From Holosporales bacterium (GTDB lineage Bacteria > Pseudomonadota > Alphaproteobacteria > RUG11792), in NCBI GenBank assembly GCA_031258785.1, contig JAIRMJ010000032.1, forward strand, positions 1 through 52,695: a stretch of DNA of 52,695 bases, given 5' to 3'. Position numbers and translations under genes: made by a program. Below the pieces are notes generated by a model. That model was not told the origin of the DNA, did no database searches, and saw only the letters and a list, made by a program, of their open reading frames with translations. Every line of letters starts with the position of its first letter. Positions within the stretch are counted from its first letter, which is position 1. Shown here piece after piece: positions 10,548-20,430 of the stretch.

Positions 10548-10916
10548 ATGATACAAGCTGAGTCAAGACTAGGTGTAGCCGACAATTCAGGGGCAAAGGA
10601 GGTCTTATGTATCAAGGTGCTTGGTGGGTCTAAGAGAAGATATGCTAGTGTCGGTGATGTCATAGTTGTGACGATAAAAGATGCAATTCCCCGTGGAAAA
10701 GTAAAAAAAGGAGAAGTGCACAAAGCAGTGATCGTCAGGACCAAACAGCCGGTCAGACGAGCAGACGGCATGCAGATCGCGTTTGATCGAAATGCAGCGG
10801 TCCTAATAGACAAACAAGGTGAGCCGATAGGGAGCCGTATATTTGGCCCTGTGACGAGGGAACTAAGGACGGCAGGATATATGAAAATAATATCGCTAGC
10901 GCCGGAGGTTTTGTGA
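10548..10916 (+). CDS. rplN: Ribosomal protein L14
   Basis: Large-subunit protein at the subunit interface. It has 122 residues, with the family start [18 protein letters not shown] and the [13 protein letters not shown] segment near the end. One base separates it from both neighbours. Confidence 0.97.
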   Translation: MIQAESRLGVADNSGAKEVLCIKVLGGSKRRYASVGDVIVVTIKDAIPRGKVKKGEVHKAVIVRTKQPVRRADGMQIAFDRNAAVLIDKQGEPIGSRIFGPVTRELRTAGYMKIISLAPEVL

Positions 10917-10917
10917 G

Positions 10918-11235
10918 ATGACGCAGCTGAAATGCAAAATTAAAAAAGGGGACCTCGTGCAGGTCATTACCGGGCGCGAAAAAGGTAGACGTGGAGTTGT
11001 AAAACGAGTTCTGCTTGACAGAGCGGCTGTTATTGTGGAAAATATCAACACTGTTGTTAGAAATGCGAAACCGAGCTATAAGCATCCGCAAGGATCGCAT
11101 GAAAAAGAGATGGCACTGGCGGTTTCTAACGTGAGCTTGATTGACCCGAGCACGAGTAAGCCCGCGAAAGTGGGATACAAAGCTGTGGAAGGCAAGAAGG
11201 TGCGATATTTTAGGAAGTCTGGAAACGATGTTTAG
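10918..11235 (+). CDS. rplX: Ribosomal protein L24
   Basis: Assembly initiator protein of the large subunit. It has 105 residues and the KOW motif KKGDLVQVITGREKGRRG at residues 8-25, then NPS-type turns and a C-terminal KVRYFRKSG. Confidence 0.95.
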   Translation: MTQLKCKIKKGDLVQVITGREKGRRGVVKRVLLDRAAVIVENINTVVRNAKPSYKHPQGSHEKEMALAVSNVSLIDPSTSKPAKVGYKAVEGKKVRYFRKSGNDV

Positions 11236-11247
11236 AGATCAAATAAG

Positions 11248-11787
11248 ATGAGTTATTCGAAGCAGAGATACTTTTCAGAGATCAAAGGTGGACTGATGAA
11301 CAGTCTTGGCCTATCAAACGAATATATGGTTCCACGTCTTGAAAAAATAGTCCTGAATTGCACATCTTCAGAAGCAGCGCACGATGGTAAGGTTCTGCAA
11401 GCCATTATGAGCGAGATGACGGTAATAGCAGCTCAAAAGCCGGTTATAACCAAGGCAAGAAAATCTATTGCTGGATTCAAGCTCCGCGAAGGAGCAAATC
11501 TTGGAATAAAGGTGACTTTACGTAGAGATCGCATGTATGAGTTTGTAGATAGGCTTGTGTACGTAGCGCTGCCGCGCATCAGAGACTTTAGGGGCTTATC
11601 TTCTCGAGGATTTGACGGGAATGGCAACTACTCAATGGGAATAAGGGAACACATCATATTCCCTGAAGTGGATTACGACAAAATTGATAAGATCAAAGGA
11701 TTTGATATCACGATTTGCACGACGACGAAGAATAATAAGATGGCACTTGAGCTCCTTAAGGCCTTCAAGTTCCCGTTTACGAATTGA
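11248..11787 (+). CDS. rplE: Ribosomal protein L5
   Basis: 5S rRNA binder of the central protuberance. It has 179 residues. [29 protein letters not shown] and the [16 protein letters not shown] segments are diagnostic. Confidence 0.96.
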   Translation: MSYSKQRYFSEIKGGLMNSLGLSNEYMVPRLEKIVLNCTSSEAAHDGKVLQAIMSEMTVIAAQKPVITKARKSIAGFKLREGANLGIKVTLRRDRMYEFVDRLVYVALPRIRDFRGLSSRGFDGNGNYSMGIREHIIFPEVDYDKIDKIKGFDITICTTTKNNKMALELLKAFKFPFTN

Positions 11788-11812
11788 GGATAGGAAAGGG
11801 TGTGTAAATAAA

Positions 11813-12118
11813 ATGGCGAAGCGAAGTTCCATGGAGAATAACAATCGCAGGAAGCGGATGGTCCACAACAAGAAGGAGACAAGATCAGCTCTGAAGGCTC
11901 AAATAAAAAGCAAGGAGCTAACGCTTGTAGAGAAGCTTGAGATTGTACATAAGCTCGCTGAAATGCCACGGAACTCGTCAGCTGTACGCGTGAGAAACAG
12001 GTGTGCTCTCACTGGAAGGCCTCGCGGGTATTATAGGAAATTTGGAATGTCTAGAATAGCGCTAAGAGAGCTGGCATCAGCCGGGTTTTTGCCCGGTGTT
12101 GTAAAAGCAAGCTGGTAG
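11813..12118 (+). CDS. rpsN: Ribosomal protein S14, zinc-free type
   Basis: Small-subunit head protein. The frame opens at 11684 inside rplE, but the family start [16 protein letters not shown] is at 11813, giving 101 residues. It is the long form without the two CxxC zinc pairs, the usual form in alphaproteobacteria. [18 protein letters not shown] is the family signature. Gap of 25 bases after rplE. Confidence 0.95.
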   Translation: MAKRSSMENNNRRKRMVHNKKETRSALKAQIKSKELTLVEKLEIVHKLAEMPRNSSAVRVRNRCALTGRPRGYYRKFGMSRIALRELASAGFLPGVVKASW

Positions 12119-12128
12119 GGAGGAAGAA

Positions 12129-12530
12129 ATGAGTACGATTGACGCCATCAGTGATTTGATCACAAGAATCAGGAATGCTCAGCAAAGAAGAAAGCTGACA
12201 GTTGACTCTCCTGCATCACGCAACAGAGAAGATCTAGTGAAGGTTCTGTTAGATGAAGGATATATCAGGGGGTATACGATTATTCAATGCCCAACGACAG
12301 GGCACAAGATACTGCGAGTAGAATTGAAATATTTTGAAGGACAGCCAGTTATCTATGAAATTAAGAGAATATCGAAACCAGGTCGCAGAGTTTACTCATC
12401 TATAAAAAAACTGCCGCTAGCCCGTAATGGACTAGGCATTAGCATCTTGTCCACAGATCGTGGAGTCATGTCTGAGGTTGAAGCTAGGAAGCGATCTCTT
12501 GGCGGCGAGATCATTTGTTCTGTTTTCTGA
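12129..12530 (+). CDS. rpsH: Ribosomal protein S8
   Basis: Central-domain 16S rRNA binder and, in E. coli, regulator of the spc operon. It has 133 residues. The start STIDAISDLITRIRNAQ and the C-terminal GLGISILSTDRGVM and GGEIICSVF are typical. Confidence 0.96.
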   Translation: MSTIDAISDLITRIRNAQQRRKLTVDSPASRNREDLVKVLLDEGYIRGYTIIQCPTTGHKILRVELKYFEGQPVIYEIKRISKPGRRVYSSIKKLPLARNGLGISILSTDRGVMSEVEARKRSLGGEIICSVF

Positions 12531-12547
12531 TGATAGGAGAAAATAAC

Positions 12548-13081
12548 ATGTCGAGAGTCGGGAAACACGTCGTAGCAATCCCTCAGGGGATAGAAGTTGC
12601 TTTGAATGGGAACGCGATAAATACAAAGAAGGGCTCACTCGAGAGTTCATATGAAGTCCCGTCTTGCATCAAGGTGGAACACCTAGCTGAGGGACTGCTA
12701 TTCACTCCAAATAATTCAACAGCGAAGACGAGATCTATCTGGGGGACATCGCAGCGTAACGTTGGTAACATGATCCGCGGGCTAGCGACTGGCTTTAAGG
12801 TCGATCTGGAACTTATTGGAGTTGGATATAAAGCATCTGTCAATGGTAAAAAACTGATCATGCAGCTTGGATATAGCCACGACATAGAATATGAGATACC
12901 AGATGGAATTACGATTTCGTGTACAAAGCCGACGACGATAACGGTAGGTGGACACTCTAAAAAACAGGTAGGCGATGTTGCAGCCCTTTTGAGAGGTTAT
13001 AGAAAGCCAGAGCCATACAAAGGAAAGGGCGTCGTGAGAGCTGGTGAGTTTGTTTACAGGAAAGAAGGGAAGAAGAAGTAG
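12548..13081 (+). CDS. rplF: Ribosomal protein L6
   Basis: Large-subunit protein near the factor-binding site. A start at 12515 is possible, but MSRVGKHVVAIP at 12548 fits the family and gives 177 residues. GYKASVNGKKLIMQLGYSH and the C-terminal PEPYKGKGVVRAGE are diagnostic. The ATG follows AGGAG in the rpsH-rplF gap. Confidence 0.96.
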   Translation: MSRVGKHVVAIPQGIEVALNGNAINTKKGSLESSYEVPSCIKVEHLAEGLLFTPNNSTAKTRSIWGTSQRNVGNMIRGLATGFKVDLELIGVGYKASVNGKKLIMQLGYSHDIEYEIPDGITISCTKPTTITVGGHSKKQVGDVAALLRGYRKPEPYKGKGVVRAGEFVYRKEGKKK

Positions 13082-13083
13082 TT

Positions 13084-13446
13084 ATGAAGACGGCCGAGCA
13101 ACTGAAACAGATCAGAAAGTCCAGGCAGCGTTACAAGGTGATGAGTGTTTCAAAAGGGAAACACCGACTTGTGATCCATCGGACCAACAACCATATGTCT
13201 GCTCAGATCCTCTCGAAAGATGGGACGACGACGGTGGCTCAAGCATCGACACTTACAAAAGAATTTAAAGAAACGAGGAAACGTGGCAATAACAAAGAAG
13301 CTGCGGAAGCCATCGGTAGGCTGATAGCAATGAAGGCTGTTGCACAGCAAATAACAGAAGTTGTTTTTGATAGGTCTGGGTTTTTATACCATGGCAAAGT
13401 GAAAGCCCTAGCAGAGAGTGCTAGGGATAATGGGCTGAAATTTTAG
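13084..13446 (+). CDS. rplR: Ribosomal protein L18
   Basis: 5S rRNA binder. It has 120 residues. The basic N-terminus, LVIHRTNNHMSAQI and the C-terminal FDRSGFLYHGKVKALAESA match the family. Two bases after rplF. Confidence 0.96.
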   Translation: MKTAEQLKQIRKSRQRYKVMSVSKGKHRLVIHRTNNHMSAQILSKDGTTTVAQASTLTKEFKETRKRGNNKEAAEAIGRLIAMKAVAQQITEVVFDRSGFLYHGKVKALAESARDNGLKF

Positions 13447-13458
13447 AAGAGAGCGCTA

Positions 13459-14037
13459 ATGGAGAAAGTTGCAGAGCACAAAAAACAAGGTGAGGTTCAA
13501 GAGCTGATAGTTGAGAAGCTAGTTAGCGTCAGGAGAGTTACCAAAGTTGTAAAAGGTGGCAAAAACATGAGGTTCTCAGCGCTCGTGGTCGTTGGCGATC
13601 AGAATGGACGTGTTGGATATGCCTCAGCGAAGGCGAGGGAAGTGCCGGATGCAGTGAAGAAAGCAGCAGAAAAAGCCAGGAAGTCCATGATACGAGTATC
13701 ACTAAAAGAGAAACGAACAATAAGGCACGATATGTCAGCGCGCGTAGGAGCAGGATTGGTCTTCCTGCGGACAGCACCGTCTGGAACAGGAGTGATAGCT
13801 GGTGGTCCGATGAGAGCAATTTTTGAGGCTCTTGGTGTACAAGATATAGTGAGTAAATCAGTCGGCTCTGGAAATTACCATAACATGGTGAGAGCTACGT
13901 TTGCAGCTTTGAAGAGTATTGTACCTCCGAAGGTAATTGCTGCAAAACTCGGGAAAAAACTGCCTGAGATTCTTGAACGGCGCCACGTAAACAAATCTTC
14001 AGAGGCTTCCACTAAAACAAAGCAGGAGCCAGCGTGA
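13459..14037 (+). CDS. rpsE: Ribosomal protein S5
   Basis: Small-subunit protein affecting accuracy and mRNA entry. It has 192 residues, with the double-stranded-RNA-type domain [19 protein letters not shown] and [19 protein letters not shown]. The long C-terminal tail (KQEPA) is ordinary for this class. One base before rpmD. Confidence 0.96.
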   Translation: MEKVAEHKKQGEVQELIVEKLVSVRRVTKVVKGGKNMRFSALVVVGDQNGRVGYASAKAREVPDAVKKAAEKARKSMIRVSLKEKRTIRHDMSARVGAGLVFLRTAPSGTGVIAGGPMRAIFEALGVQDIVSKSVGSGNYHNMVRATFAALKSIVPPKVIAAKLGKKLPEILERRHVNKSSEASTKTKQEPA

Positions 14038-14038
14038 T

Positions 14039-14230
14039 ATGACAAAGAAGAATGAACTAACGATAAGGGTACGACAAATTGGCAGCGTTATTCGCCGCGA
14101 AAAGAGGCAGGCCCTGTATCTAAAATCTCTTGGGCTGTCTGGAATTGGAACGGAAAGAGAGCTTCTGGTAAGCCATGCTGTCTTAGAACTAATCAAGAAG
14201 GTCAGACATATGGTGAGGATAGTGCAGTGA
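14039..14230 (+). CDS. rpmD: Ribosomal protein L30
   Basis: Short large-subunit protein of 63 residues. The start ELTIRVRQIGSVIRREKRQ and the LKSLGLSGIG turn fit L30. Its position between S5 and L15 confirms it. Four-base overlap with rplO. Confidence 0.93.
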   Translation: MTKKNELTIRVRQIGSVIRREKRQALYLKSLGLSGIGTERELLVSHAVLELIKKVRHMVRIVQ

Positions 14231-14688
14231 GCTTAAAGTTGAATGAAATTCGAGATAATAGAGGTGCCAGAAGGCATATGAAGCTGCTTGGAAGAGGCAT
14301 AGGATCTGGCAAGGGCAAAACCTCCGGAAGGGGAGGGAAGGGTCAAACGGCTCGCTCTGGAGTCAGTCTAAATGGCTTTGAAGGAGGGCAAACACCAATC
14401 TACCGGCGTCTTCCAAAAAGGGGTTTCGTTAACCATGGACGCTGCAAAATGTACGAGTTGGACTTCCTAAAGATCAATCGTCTGATCAAGAACGGATGCA
14501 TACCAAATGGTGGAACAGTGGATGGTGCACTTTTAATAAAGGTTGGATACATGCCAAAATACAACGAAGGTATATCGCTTATAGCAAACGGAAAACTTGA
14601 TGCTCCAGTACAAGTTTGCGCAACACGAGCCAGTGCTAGGGCTAAAGAGATACTGGAAAAAGCGGGTGGGACACTGACAATCGAATAG
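14227..14688 (+). CDS. rplO: Ribosomal protein L15
   Basis: Large-subunit assembly protein of 153 residues. It starts at a GTG that overlaps the rpmD stop (GTGA). LNEIRDNRGAR, GSGKGKTSGRGGKGQ and GFEGGQTPIYRRLPKRGF are diagnostic. Confidence 0.96.
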   Translation: MSLKLNEIRDNRGARRHMKLLGRGIGSGKGKTSGRGGKGQTARSGVSLNGFEGGQTPIYRRLPKRGFVNHGRCKMYELDFLKINRLIKNGCIPNGGTVDGALLIKVGYMPKYNEGISLIANGKLDAPVQVCATRASARAKEILEKAGGTLTIE

Positions 14689-14698
14689 GAATGAAGGA

Positions 14699-16042
14699 AT
14701 GGTATCGCCAATAGAACATCTAGCTAAAAACTTTAGCCTCTCATCATTCAAGAAAGCCGAGGATCTCAAGAAACGTCTTTTGTTCACGCTTTTTATCCTG
14801 ATAGTCTATCGACTTGGCACCTACATACCATTACCAAACATAAACCCCGCAGTTGTAACTGAGTTTACCAGGAATCACGCGGGAGGCTTGTTCGGGATAC
14901 TCGATATGTTCTCTGGGGGCGCCATGGGACGTATGACTGTATTTTCACTGAACATTATGCCATACATATCTGCAAGCATAATCGTCCAATTAGTAACATC
15001 TATGTCTCCACATTTGACTGCACTCAAAAAAGAGGGAGAAGCTGGACGAAGGAAGATAAATCAATACACGAGATACGGAACGGTAGCGTTAGCTCTAGCA
15101 CAGGGTTATGGAATAGCCGTGGGATTAGAGCGGCTCGTTGGGCATACTGGTAGCGCCGTGCTAGATCCTGGCCTACTATTCCGCTTCACGACAATGACGA
15201 GCTTAACTGGTGGCACTCTCTTTATAATGTGGCTCGGCGAGCAAATATCGTCACGCGGTATTGGTAACGGATCCTCTATCATCATCTATGCAGGTATAGT
15301 GGCAAACTTACCAGCAGCCCTATTTAATACGTTTGCAATGGGCAAACAGGGAGCGATCTCCGTCATGGCACTGGTATTGCTGTTGGTCTTTGTAGTGGCT
15401 GTGATAGCCTTCATAGTGTTCATGGAGAAGGCAAACAGAAGGATACCAATTCAATATCCGAAACGCCAAACAATGGCGAATATGCCGGCACAACAACAGG
15501 GCACGCATCTACCGCTAAAATTAAACAACGCAGGTGTGATCCCCCCGATCTTCGCTTCATCGATATTGCTGCTACCCGCAACGATCGCTGGATTCACAAA
15601 TATAGATCCTGAATCTGTGTTTGGTACGATATCTCGACTATTTAATCACGGCACACCCCTGTATATGCTATTCTATGTGGCTGCGATAATGTTCTTTGCA
15701 TTCTTCTATACGGCGATAATGTTTAATCCGGAGGAGACGGCGGAAAATTTAAAAAAATCTGGAAGCTACATTCCTGGGATTCGTCCGGGTAGTACGACGG
15801 CGGACTACATAGAGACTATCTTAACTCGTCTGACAGTGCTGGGATCTATCTATCTAAGCTGCATTTGCATCCTACCTGAAGTGATCTTATCTCAAATTTC
15901 TCTGCCATTTTATTTTGGCGGAACAAGTTTGTTGATCGTTGTAAACGTTTCAATCGATACAGTTGGTCAATTTCAGTCATACTTGGTGGCTCACCAATAT
16001 GAGGGGCTGTTTAAACGCGGAAAAATGAAGGGAATGTTCTAG
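14699..16042 (+). CDS. secY: Protein translocase subunit SecY
   Basis: Central channel of the Sec translocon in the inner membrane. The 447-residue protein shows the pattern of ten membrane helices. Helix 1 carries LFTLFILIVYRLGTYIPLP, and the plug and cytoplasmic loops include GRRKINQYTRYGT and IPIQYPKRQT. It is the exit route for the many signal-peptide proteins in this window. Normal length, intact, 10 bases after rplO. Confidence 0.97.
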   Translation: MVSPIEHLAKNFSLSSFKKAEDLKKRLLFTLFILIVYRLGTYIPLPNINPAVVTEFTRNHAGGLFGILDMFSGGAMGRMTVFSLNIMPYISASIIVQLVTSMSPHLTALKKEGEAGRRKINQYTRYGTVALALAQGYGIAVGLERLVGHTGSAVLDPGLLFRFTTMTSLTGGTLFIMWLGEQISSRGIGNGSSIIIYAGIVANLPAALFNTFAMGKQGAISVMALVLLLVFVVAVIAFIVFMEKANRRIPIQYPKRQTMANMPAQQQGTHLPLKLNNAGVIPPIFASSILLLPATIAGFTNIDPESVFGTISRLFNHGTPLYMLFYVAAIMFFAFFYTAIMFNPEETAENLKKSGSYIPGIRPGSTTADYIETILTRLTVLGSIYLSCICILPEVILSQISLPFYFGGTSLLIVVNVSIDTVGQFQSYLVAHQYEGLFKRGKMKGMF

Positions 16043-16047
16043 AGCCG

Positions 16048-16728
16048 ATGCAACCGCAGTGGGTAGTGATGCTTGGTGGACCAGGCAGTGGAAAAGGAAC
16101 ACAGGCCGAATACCTGAAAAAAGAAAATGACTTCTACGTCATCTCTGTTGGGGATCTGCTGCGCGCGGGCAAGGATGAAATCGTTGAGGGAGAAGGACGG
16201 GCGATTGGAGAGATAATTGGAGAAGGTTCACTTTTACCCGATAGCGTGATCACAGAATTGGTAAGGACAGAGATCAACACAATCAACACGGCCGAGAAGA
16301 GCGTAATATTTGACGGCTTCCCGAGGACAATAGGGCAAGCAACAGCTCTGACACAGCTGGCCAAGGAATTTACCAAGGCCGTAGGCAAGGTCCTACACTT
16401 TGTGGTTGATGAGAAAGTGTTATTTAAGAGAATTCTTGGTAGATTTAAGTGCGTAAATTGTGGTAGGCTATACAATGATTTTTTCTGCAAGACGAAGGTT
16501 GCTGGTGTGTGTGATATCTGTGGATGCACGAGCTTTGAAAAACGTGAAGATGATAACGAGAAAGCATTGAAGAGACGGTTGGATGAGAGCCACGCGAAGA
16601 CGGAGGTCCTGGTTGATTATTATAGTCAATACGGGATCCTTAAAACAATCGACGCTACTGGCAGCGTTGAATCTATTAGAGCGGCTGTGTTGAATAGCTT
16701 GAATCTACGGAACGAGGAGGTGGCTTAG
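16048..16728 (+). CDS. adk: Adenylate kinase, zinc-lid form
   Basis: Interconverts ATP + AMP and 2 ADP. The P-loop [10 protein letters not shown] is at residues 10-19, FDGFPRT in the core and RLDE near the end. It is the long form of 226 residues. The lid carries two Cys pairs (CVNC and CDIC), the arrangement that binds zinc in this family. Located in the usual place after secY; the stop overlaps the rpsM start by one base. Confidence 0.96.
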   Translation: MQPQWVVMLGGPGSGKGTQAEYLKKENDFYVISVGDLLRAGKDEIVEGEGRAIGEIIGEGSLLPDSVITELVRTEINTINTAEKSVIFDGFPRTIGQATALTQLAKEFTKAVGKVLHFVVDEKVLFKRILGRFKCVNCGRLYNDFFCKTKVAGVCDICGCTSFEKREDDNEKALKRRLDESHAKTEVLVDYYSQYGILKTIDATGSVESIRAAVLNSLNLRNEEVA

Positions 16729-17105
16729 TGGCACGAATTGCTGGTGTTAATATCCCGACTCACAAGAAGGTAATCGTAGGGTTGACATATATATATGGGA
16801 TTGGACGATACAAGGCGAAATGCATAGTGACACAAGCTGATATCCCTGAGACCCGCCGTGTAGCGGATTTAACAGATGCCGAGATTCTAAAGATCAGAGA
16901 GCTTATTGATAGCAACTACAAAGTGGAAGGTGACCTACGACGCGAGATATCGATGAATATCAAGCGAATCACGGACCTTGGGAGCTACCGCGGCTTACGC
17001 CATCGGAGGGGACTCCCAGTCAGAGGACAGCGGACACATACAAATGCCAGAACGAGGAAAGGAAAGGCGATCCCAATTGCAGGAAAGAAGATCGCGACTA
17101 GATGA
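16728..17105 (+). CDS. rpsM: Ribosomal protein S13
   Basis: Small-subunit head protein contacting P-site tRNA. It has 125 residues. The start is a GTG that overlaps the adk stop and follows a strong GAGGAGG site at 16714-16720. [14 protein letters not shown] and the C-terminal [15 protein letters not shown] are diagnostic. The rpmJ gene often found before rpsM is absent. Confidence 0.96.
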   Translation: MARIAGVNIPTHKKVIVGLTYIYGIGRYKAKCIVTQADIPETRRVADLTDAEILKIRELIDSNYKVEGDLRREISMNIKRITDLGSYRGLRHRRGLPVRGQRTHTNARTRKGKAIPIAGKKIATR

Positions 17106-17133
17106 TTATGAGAAATTTTGAATAGGAACGGAT

Positions 17134-17526
17134 ATGGCGAAGCAAACCACAACCAGAATAAAGAAAAAAGAAAGGAAGAACGTGACAAGTGCTGTGGCGC
17201 ATATTAATGCGACGTTCAATAACACAATAGTCACGATCGCGACAGAGACCGGCAATGCAATTGCCTATGGATCAGGTGGAATAGTCGGATTCAAAGGAGC
17301 TCGAAAGTCCACTCCATACGCTGCACAGTTGGCGGCGGAAGATGTGGCTAAGAAGGCAGCTGAACACGGTGTAAAGACCTTGAAAGTTATTGTGAAGGGG
17401 CCAGGGGCTGGACGCGAAACAGCGATTCGATCACTGCAGTCAGCTGGGTTTACAATTACATCGATAACAGATGCGACGGCTTTACCGCACAATGGCTGTA
17501 GGCCTCCTAAGGCTCGCAGGAACTGA
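17134..17526 (+). CDS. rpsK: Ribosomal protein S11
   Basis: Platform protein of the small subunit, 130 residues. [29 protein letters not shown] and the C-terminal [12 protein letters not shown] are diagnostic. Confidence 0.97.
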   Translation: MAKQTTTRIKKKERKNVTSAVAHINATFNNTIVTIATETGNAIAYGSGGIVGFKGARKSTPYAAQLAAEDVAKKAAEHGVKTLKVIVKGPGAGRETAIRSLQSAGFTITSITDATALPHNGCRPPKARRN

Positions 17527-17547
17527 GATTTGGTGGATTTTTAGAAT

Positions 17548-17553
17548 TTGGAG
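17548..17553 (+). promoter_or_regulatory. Ribosome binding site deciding the rpoA start
   Basis: TTGGAG lies 8 bases before the GTG at 17562 but overlaps the alternative GTG at 17553, so it favours the shorter rpoA protein. Confidence 0.55.
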
Positions 17554-17561
17554 TGATTCTG

Positions 17562-18575
17562 GTGAATACTTGGAGAATGTTAATTAGACCTGGAAAGATC
17601 GATGTCCGATATTCGGATCCGCAACTGAGGGATGCGACTGTTGTTATAGAGCCTCTTGATAGAGGGTTTGGAGCGACTATCGGCAATTCGCTGAGAAGAG
17701 TGCTGCTTTCCTCTATCAATGGCTCCGCTATAGTTTCAGTAAAAATTAACGGTGTGGCTCACGAGTTCTCCGCAATTCCAGGAGTTCGTGAGGACGTCTC
17801 CGAGATCATCTTGAACCTCAAGGCGCTACGGGTGAAACTACACTCTGAGATACCAAAGAAAGTCAGAATATCAGAGCGTGGAGCAAAGGTCGTATGTGCG
17901 AAGGATATTGAATGTCCAAGCGAAGTCGATGTTATGGATCCTGATCATGTGATTTGTACGCTTGAGAATGGGGCAGATCTCAATATGGAGCTGACAATTG
18001 AAAATGGCAAAGGCTACGTCCCAGCAAAGCAGCAAGCGGATCAGAAGAGCGTGATAGGGCTAATTTTTATAGATGCAATATTTAGTCCAGTGGAGCTAGT
18101 TGATTTCAAGGTCGAGAAAACCAGGGTCGGACAAAGGACGGATTATGATAAGCTTATAATGAGAATAAGGACTGATGGGTCAATCCGGCCGGATGATGCA
18201 ATGGCGCAAGCAAGTGCGATCCTGAGGGATCATTTCTCTCACTTTGTAAACTACGAAGAAAATCTATATCGCGACGACAGGGATGACGCTGAAGAGTTTC
18301 CGTTTGATAAAAATCTGCTGCGAAAGGTGGATGAGCTGGAGCTGTCCGTCAGATCAGCCAATTGTTTAAAAAACGAAAATATATTTTATATAGGAGACCT
18401 TATCCAACGATCAGAAAATGATATGCTGAAGACACCAAACTTTGGCAGGAAGTCTCTAAACGAGCTTAAGGCACTGTTGACAAGTATGGATCTAACATTT
18501 GGTACGGTCGTGACAGGGTGGCCGCCAGATAATTTGGACGAATTGTCTAAAAAGCTCGAGGATCAGTATAATTAA
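17562..18575 (+). CDS. rpoA: RNA polymerase alpha subunit
   Basis: Assembly and promoter-contact subunit of RNA polymerase. The frame is open from a GTG at 17553, but a TTGGAG site (17548-17553) stands 8 bases before the GTG at 17562, and that start (then NTWRMLIRP) matches the family, giving 337 residues. The N-terminal domain has [20 protein letters not shown]. The C-terminal DNA-contact domain has IYIGDL-like and [12 protein letters not shown] segments. Complete. Confidence 0.95.
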   Translation: MNTWRMLIRPGKIDVRYSDPQLRDATVVIEPLDRGFGATIGNSLRRVLLSSINGSAIVSVKINGVAHEFSAIPGVREDVSEIILNLKALRVKLHSEIPKKVRISERGAKVVCAKDIECPSEVDVMDPDHVICTLENGADLNMELTIENGKGYVPAKQQADQKSVIGLIFIDAIFSPVELVDFKVEKTRVGQRTDYDKLIMRIRTDGSIRPDDAMAQASAILRDHFSHFVNYEENLYRDDRDDAEEFPFDKNLLRKVDELELSVRSANCLKNENIFYIGDLIQRSENDMLKTPNFGRKSLNELKALLTSMDLTFGTVVTGWPPDNLDELSKKLEDQYN

Positions 18576-18592
18576 GAGATGGAGAAAGCTTC

Positions 18593-18991
18593 ATGAGACA
18601 CGGATATGCGAAAAGAAGGCTGAACCGAACAAGCTCACACAGAAAGGCTATGTTCAGGGCTATGGCGTGTTCTCTCCTAGAACATGAGCAAATCACAACA
18701 ACTTTACCTAAAGCAAAAGAACTGAGGCCGATTGTGGAAAAGCTGGTCACAATGGCGCGAACGGACTCTCTTCACAAAAGGCGGTTGGCCGTAGCAAAAC
18801 TGCAGAGTAATAAGGTCGTGAAGAAACTTTTTGAAGACATCGCTAAGCGGTTTGAAAGTAGGCCTGGTGGCTACACAAGGATCATGAAGGCAGGCTTCCG
18901 ATGCGGGGACGCAGCCCCGATGGCAGTTGTGGAGTTCGTCGACAGAAGGAATACCTCTGACCCCAAAGAAACGGAAGGAGTGACCAGGTAG
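18593..18991 (+). CDS. rplQ: Ribosomal protein L17
   Basis: Last ribosomal gene of the cluster, 132 residues. [20 protein letters not shown] and the [21 protein letters not shown] segment are diagnostic. Located 17 bases after rpoA. Confidence 0.96.
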   Translation: MRHGYAKRRLNRTSSHRKAMFRAMACSLLEHEQITTTLPKAKELRPIVEKLVTMARTDSLHKRRLAVAKLQSNKVVKKLFEDIAKRFESRPGGYTRIMKAGFRCGDAAPMAVVEFVDRRNTSDPKETEGVTR

Positions 18992-18992
18992 A

Positions 18993-19454
18993 ATGAATGG
19001 ATATTTGGCGACAGTTCTGAGTATATGGCTCTGTACTGCTTGCGAACAAACGATGATAAACCGTGGATATGATGTAAAGCAAGAAGAGTTCAACCATATA
19101 ATTGTTGGGCAAGATACCGCACAGACGGTGTTTAACAGATTTGGGTCGCCAACGGTGAGGTCGACAGTCCTGGGAGAGGACGGCTCATATAGTTGGTATT
19201 ATGTCTCGAAGAAGTCGGAGAAGAACGGGTTCTTGGAGCCGAAAGTGGTTGAGCAAACAACTATGATAGTGACGTTTAAATCAAATGATGTTGTAAAGTC
19301 GGTGACACGAGGAACTGGAGAGCAGTCAGTAGCAGCTGTCAACGAAAAGACTATGACACACGGAAAGACCGGTGGCATTGTGAGCGAGGCATTTGGTGGA
19401 CTTGGCAAGTACAGGAAACAGTTCGAGCAACAAGATGAGAGCAGCAGCAAATAG
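18993..19454 (+). CDS. bamE: BamE/SmpA-type outer-membrane assembly lipoprotein
   Basis: BamE is a small lipoprotein of the Bam complex, which inserts beta-barrel proteins. Family features are RGYDVKQEEF (residues about 24-33), the VFNRFGSPT turn, SYSWYYVSKK and the final strand TMIVTFKSNDVVKSV. A hydrophobic N-terminus ends in WLCTAC, so Cys17 would be lipidated, although the -3 residue is Cys rather than the usual Leu. The C-terminus (from about residue 110) is longer and hydrophilic. It starts one base after the rplQ stop and probably shares its transcript. The call rests on motif order. Confidence 0.75.
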   Translation: MNGYLATVLSIWLCTACEQTMINRGYDVKQEEFNHIIVGQDTAQTVFNRFGSPTVRSTVLGEDGSYSWYYVSKKSEKNGFLEPKVVEQTTMIVTFKSNDVVKSVTRGTGEQSVAAVNEKTMTHGKTGGIVSEAFGGLGKYRKQFEQQDESSSK

Positions 19455-19486
19455 TGGTAGTAGTACGGGCGACTGATAAGCGCACG

Positions 19487-19732
19487 TTAGCTGGTGATAT
19501 CAACAACGACGTGGCACAGTAACCCGTTCGTATAAACAAATCCATCTGCTATGTCGAGTACATGAAATGACCCATCTGGGGTTGCGTAGGTTACCTGGCC
19601 AACAATCTTCGACATGTAGGGCTGGTGGTTCTTGCGGATTGAGGTTGGACCGTTGCAAGTTGTCACATACACTTCTGACACCTGTCCATCGTAAACTTTT
19701 CTCTCGTCACACAAAAGGACTAAATCAAACAT
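19487..19732 (-). CDS. atpC: ATP synthase epsilon subunit, N-terminal domain only
   Basis: F1 central-stalk subunit that couples rotation. The 81-residue product matches only the beta-sandwich domain: KVYDGQVSEVYVTTCNGPTS, the NHQPYMSKIVGQV segment (family: NHAPxxxxLxxGxV) and DIADGFVYTNGLL. The C-terminal two-helix domain, which inhibits hydrolysis in other bacteria and brings the usual length to about 130, is missing. Only 32 bases separate its stop from bamE, so the domain is not hidden in another frame. It lies 12 bases after gst, 2.2 kb from atpD. Identity by motif; the shortness is clear. Confidence 0.75.
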   Translation of the reverse strand: MFDLVLLCDERKVYDGQVSEVYVTTCNGPTSIRKNHQPYMSKIVGQVTYATPDGSFHVLDIADGFVYTNGLLCHVVVDITS

Positions 19733-19744
19733 CTCTATACCTCA

Positions 19745-20419
19745 TCAAAAGTCCAGATTTGAATAATCCGCGTTGGGCGGCACTTGTGGAAGGTTGTCAT
19801 TCAGAACGCTCCTAAAACTTGGCCTGGATTTGATTCTGGCGTACCAGCTCTTGGCCATCTCATACTTATTCCATTGTATGATCCCAAGGTAATCCAGTAC
19901 AGAGATAAATGATGCTGCATGGATATCCGCAATTGAGAAATTTTTCCCAGCTAGCCAGTTCCTTCTATCAATCAACCAGGATATGTAGTCTAGGTGCTCA
20001 GCCAGCTTGGAGTTGGCAATCCTGACATACGCTGGATCTGGTGATCTGTCTATGTTCTTAGCAAACCTCTTCAAGATTTTTTCTTTTATTATGGGATAAT
20101 ACACATCCTTGTAAAATATGTGATCGAACCAATCTGTTATTTGACGTGATTCAGCCTTCTGCACTGGTTCGCTGCCAATCAGCTCAACTTCTGGATAGAC
20201 TTCGTTTAAGTACTCCCTTATGGCCGAGCCTCCGGAGATTGCAGTTCCACCAATGTCTACCAGGACTGGGACCTGTCCGAGCATGTTGTATTCTACCAGC
20301 GCGTCCGATGGAGCCCAAGGCGCCTCATATACCATCTCATAATCCAGCCTCTTTTCAGACAGCGTGACACGGACAGCCCTTGAAAATCCACATAGCGGAT
20401 ATTGAAACAGTTTTCGCAT
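19745..20419 (-). CDS. Glutathione S-transferase family protein
   Basis: Two-domain GST-like protein of 224 residues. The thioredoxin-fold N-terminus has LFQYPLCGFSRAVRVTLSEK, then GQVPVLVD with the conserved cis-proline (about 48-55) and the GGSAIREYL segment that binds the gamma-glutamyl part of glutathione in the family. The helical C-terminal domain has NFSIADIHAASFISVLDYL. The substrate cannot be told. It lies between frr and atpC with 11-12 base gaps, so it is likely co-transcribed with them. Confidence 0.85.
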   Translation of the reverse strand: MRKLFQYPLCGFSRAVRVTLSEKRLDYEMVYEAPWAPSDALVEYNMLGQVPVLVDIGGTAISGGSAIREYLNEVYPEVELIGSEPVQKAESRQITDWFDHIFYKDVYYPIIKEKILKRFAKNIDRSPDPAYVRIANSKLAEHLDYISWLIDRRNWLAGKNFSIADIHAASFISVLDYLGIIQWNKYEMAKSWYARIKSRPSFRSVLNDNLPQVPPNADYSNLDF

Positions 20420-20430
20420 TTCTTATTGGC

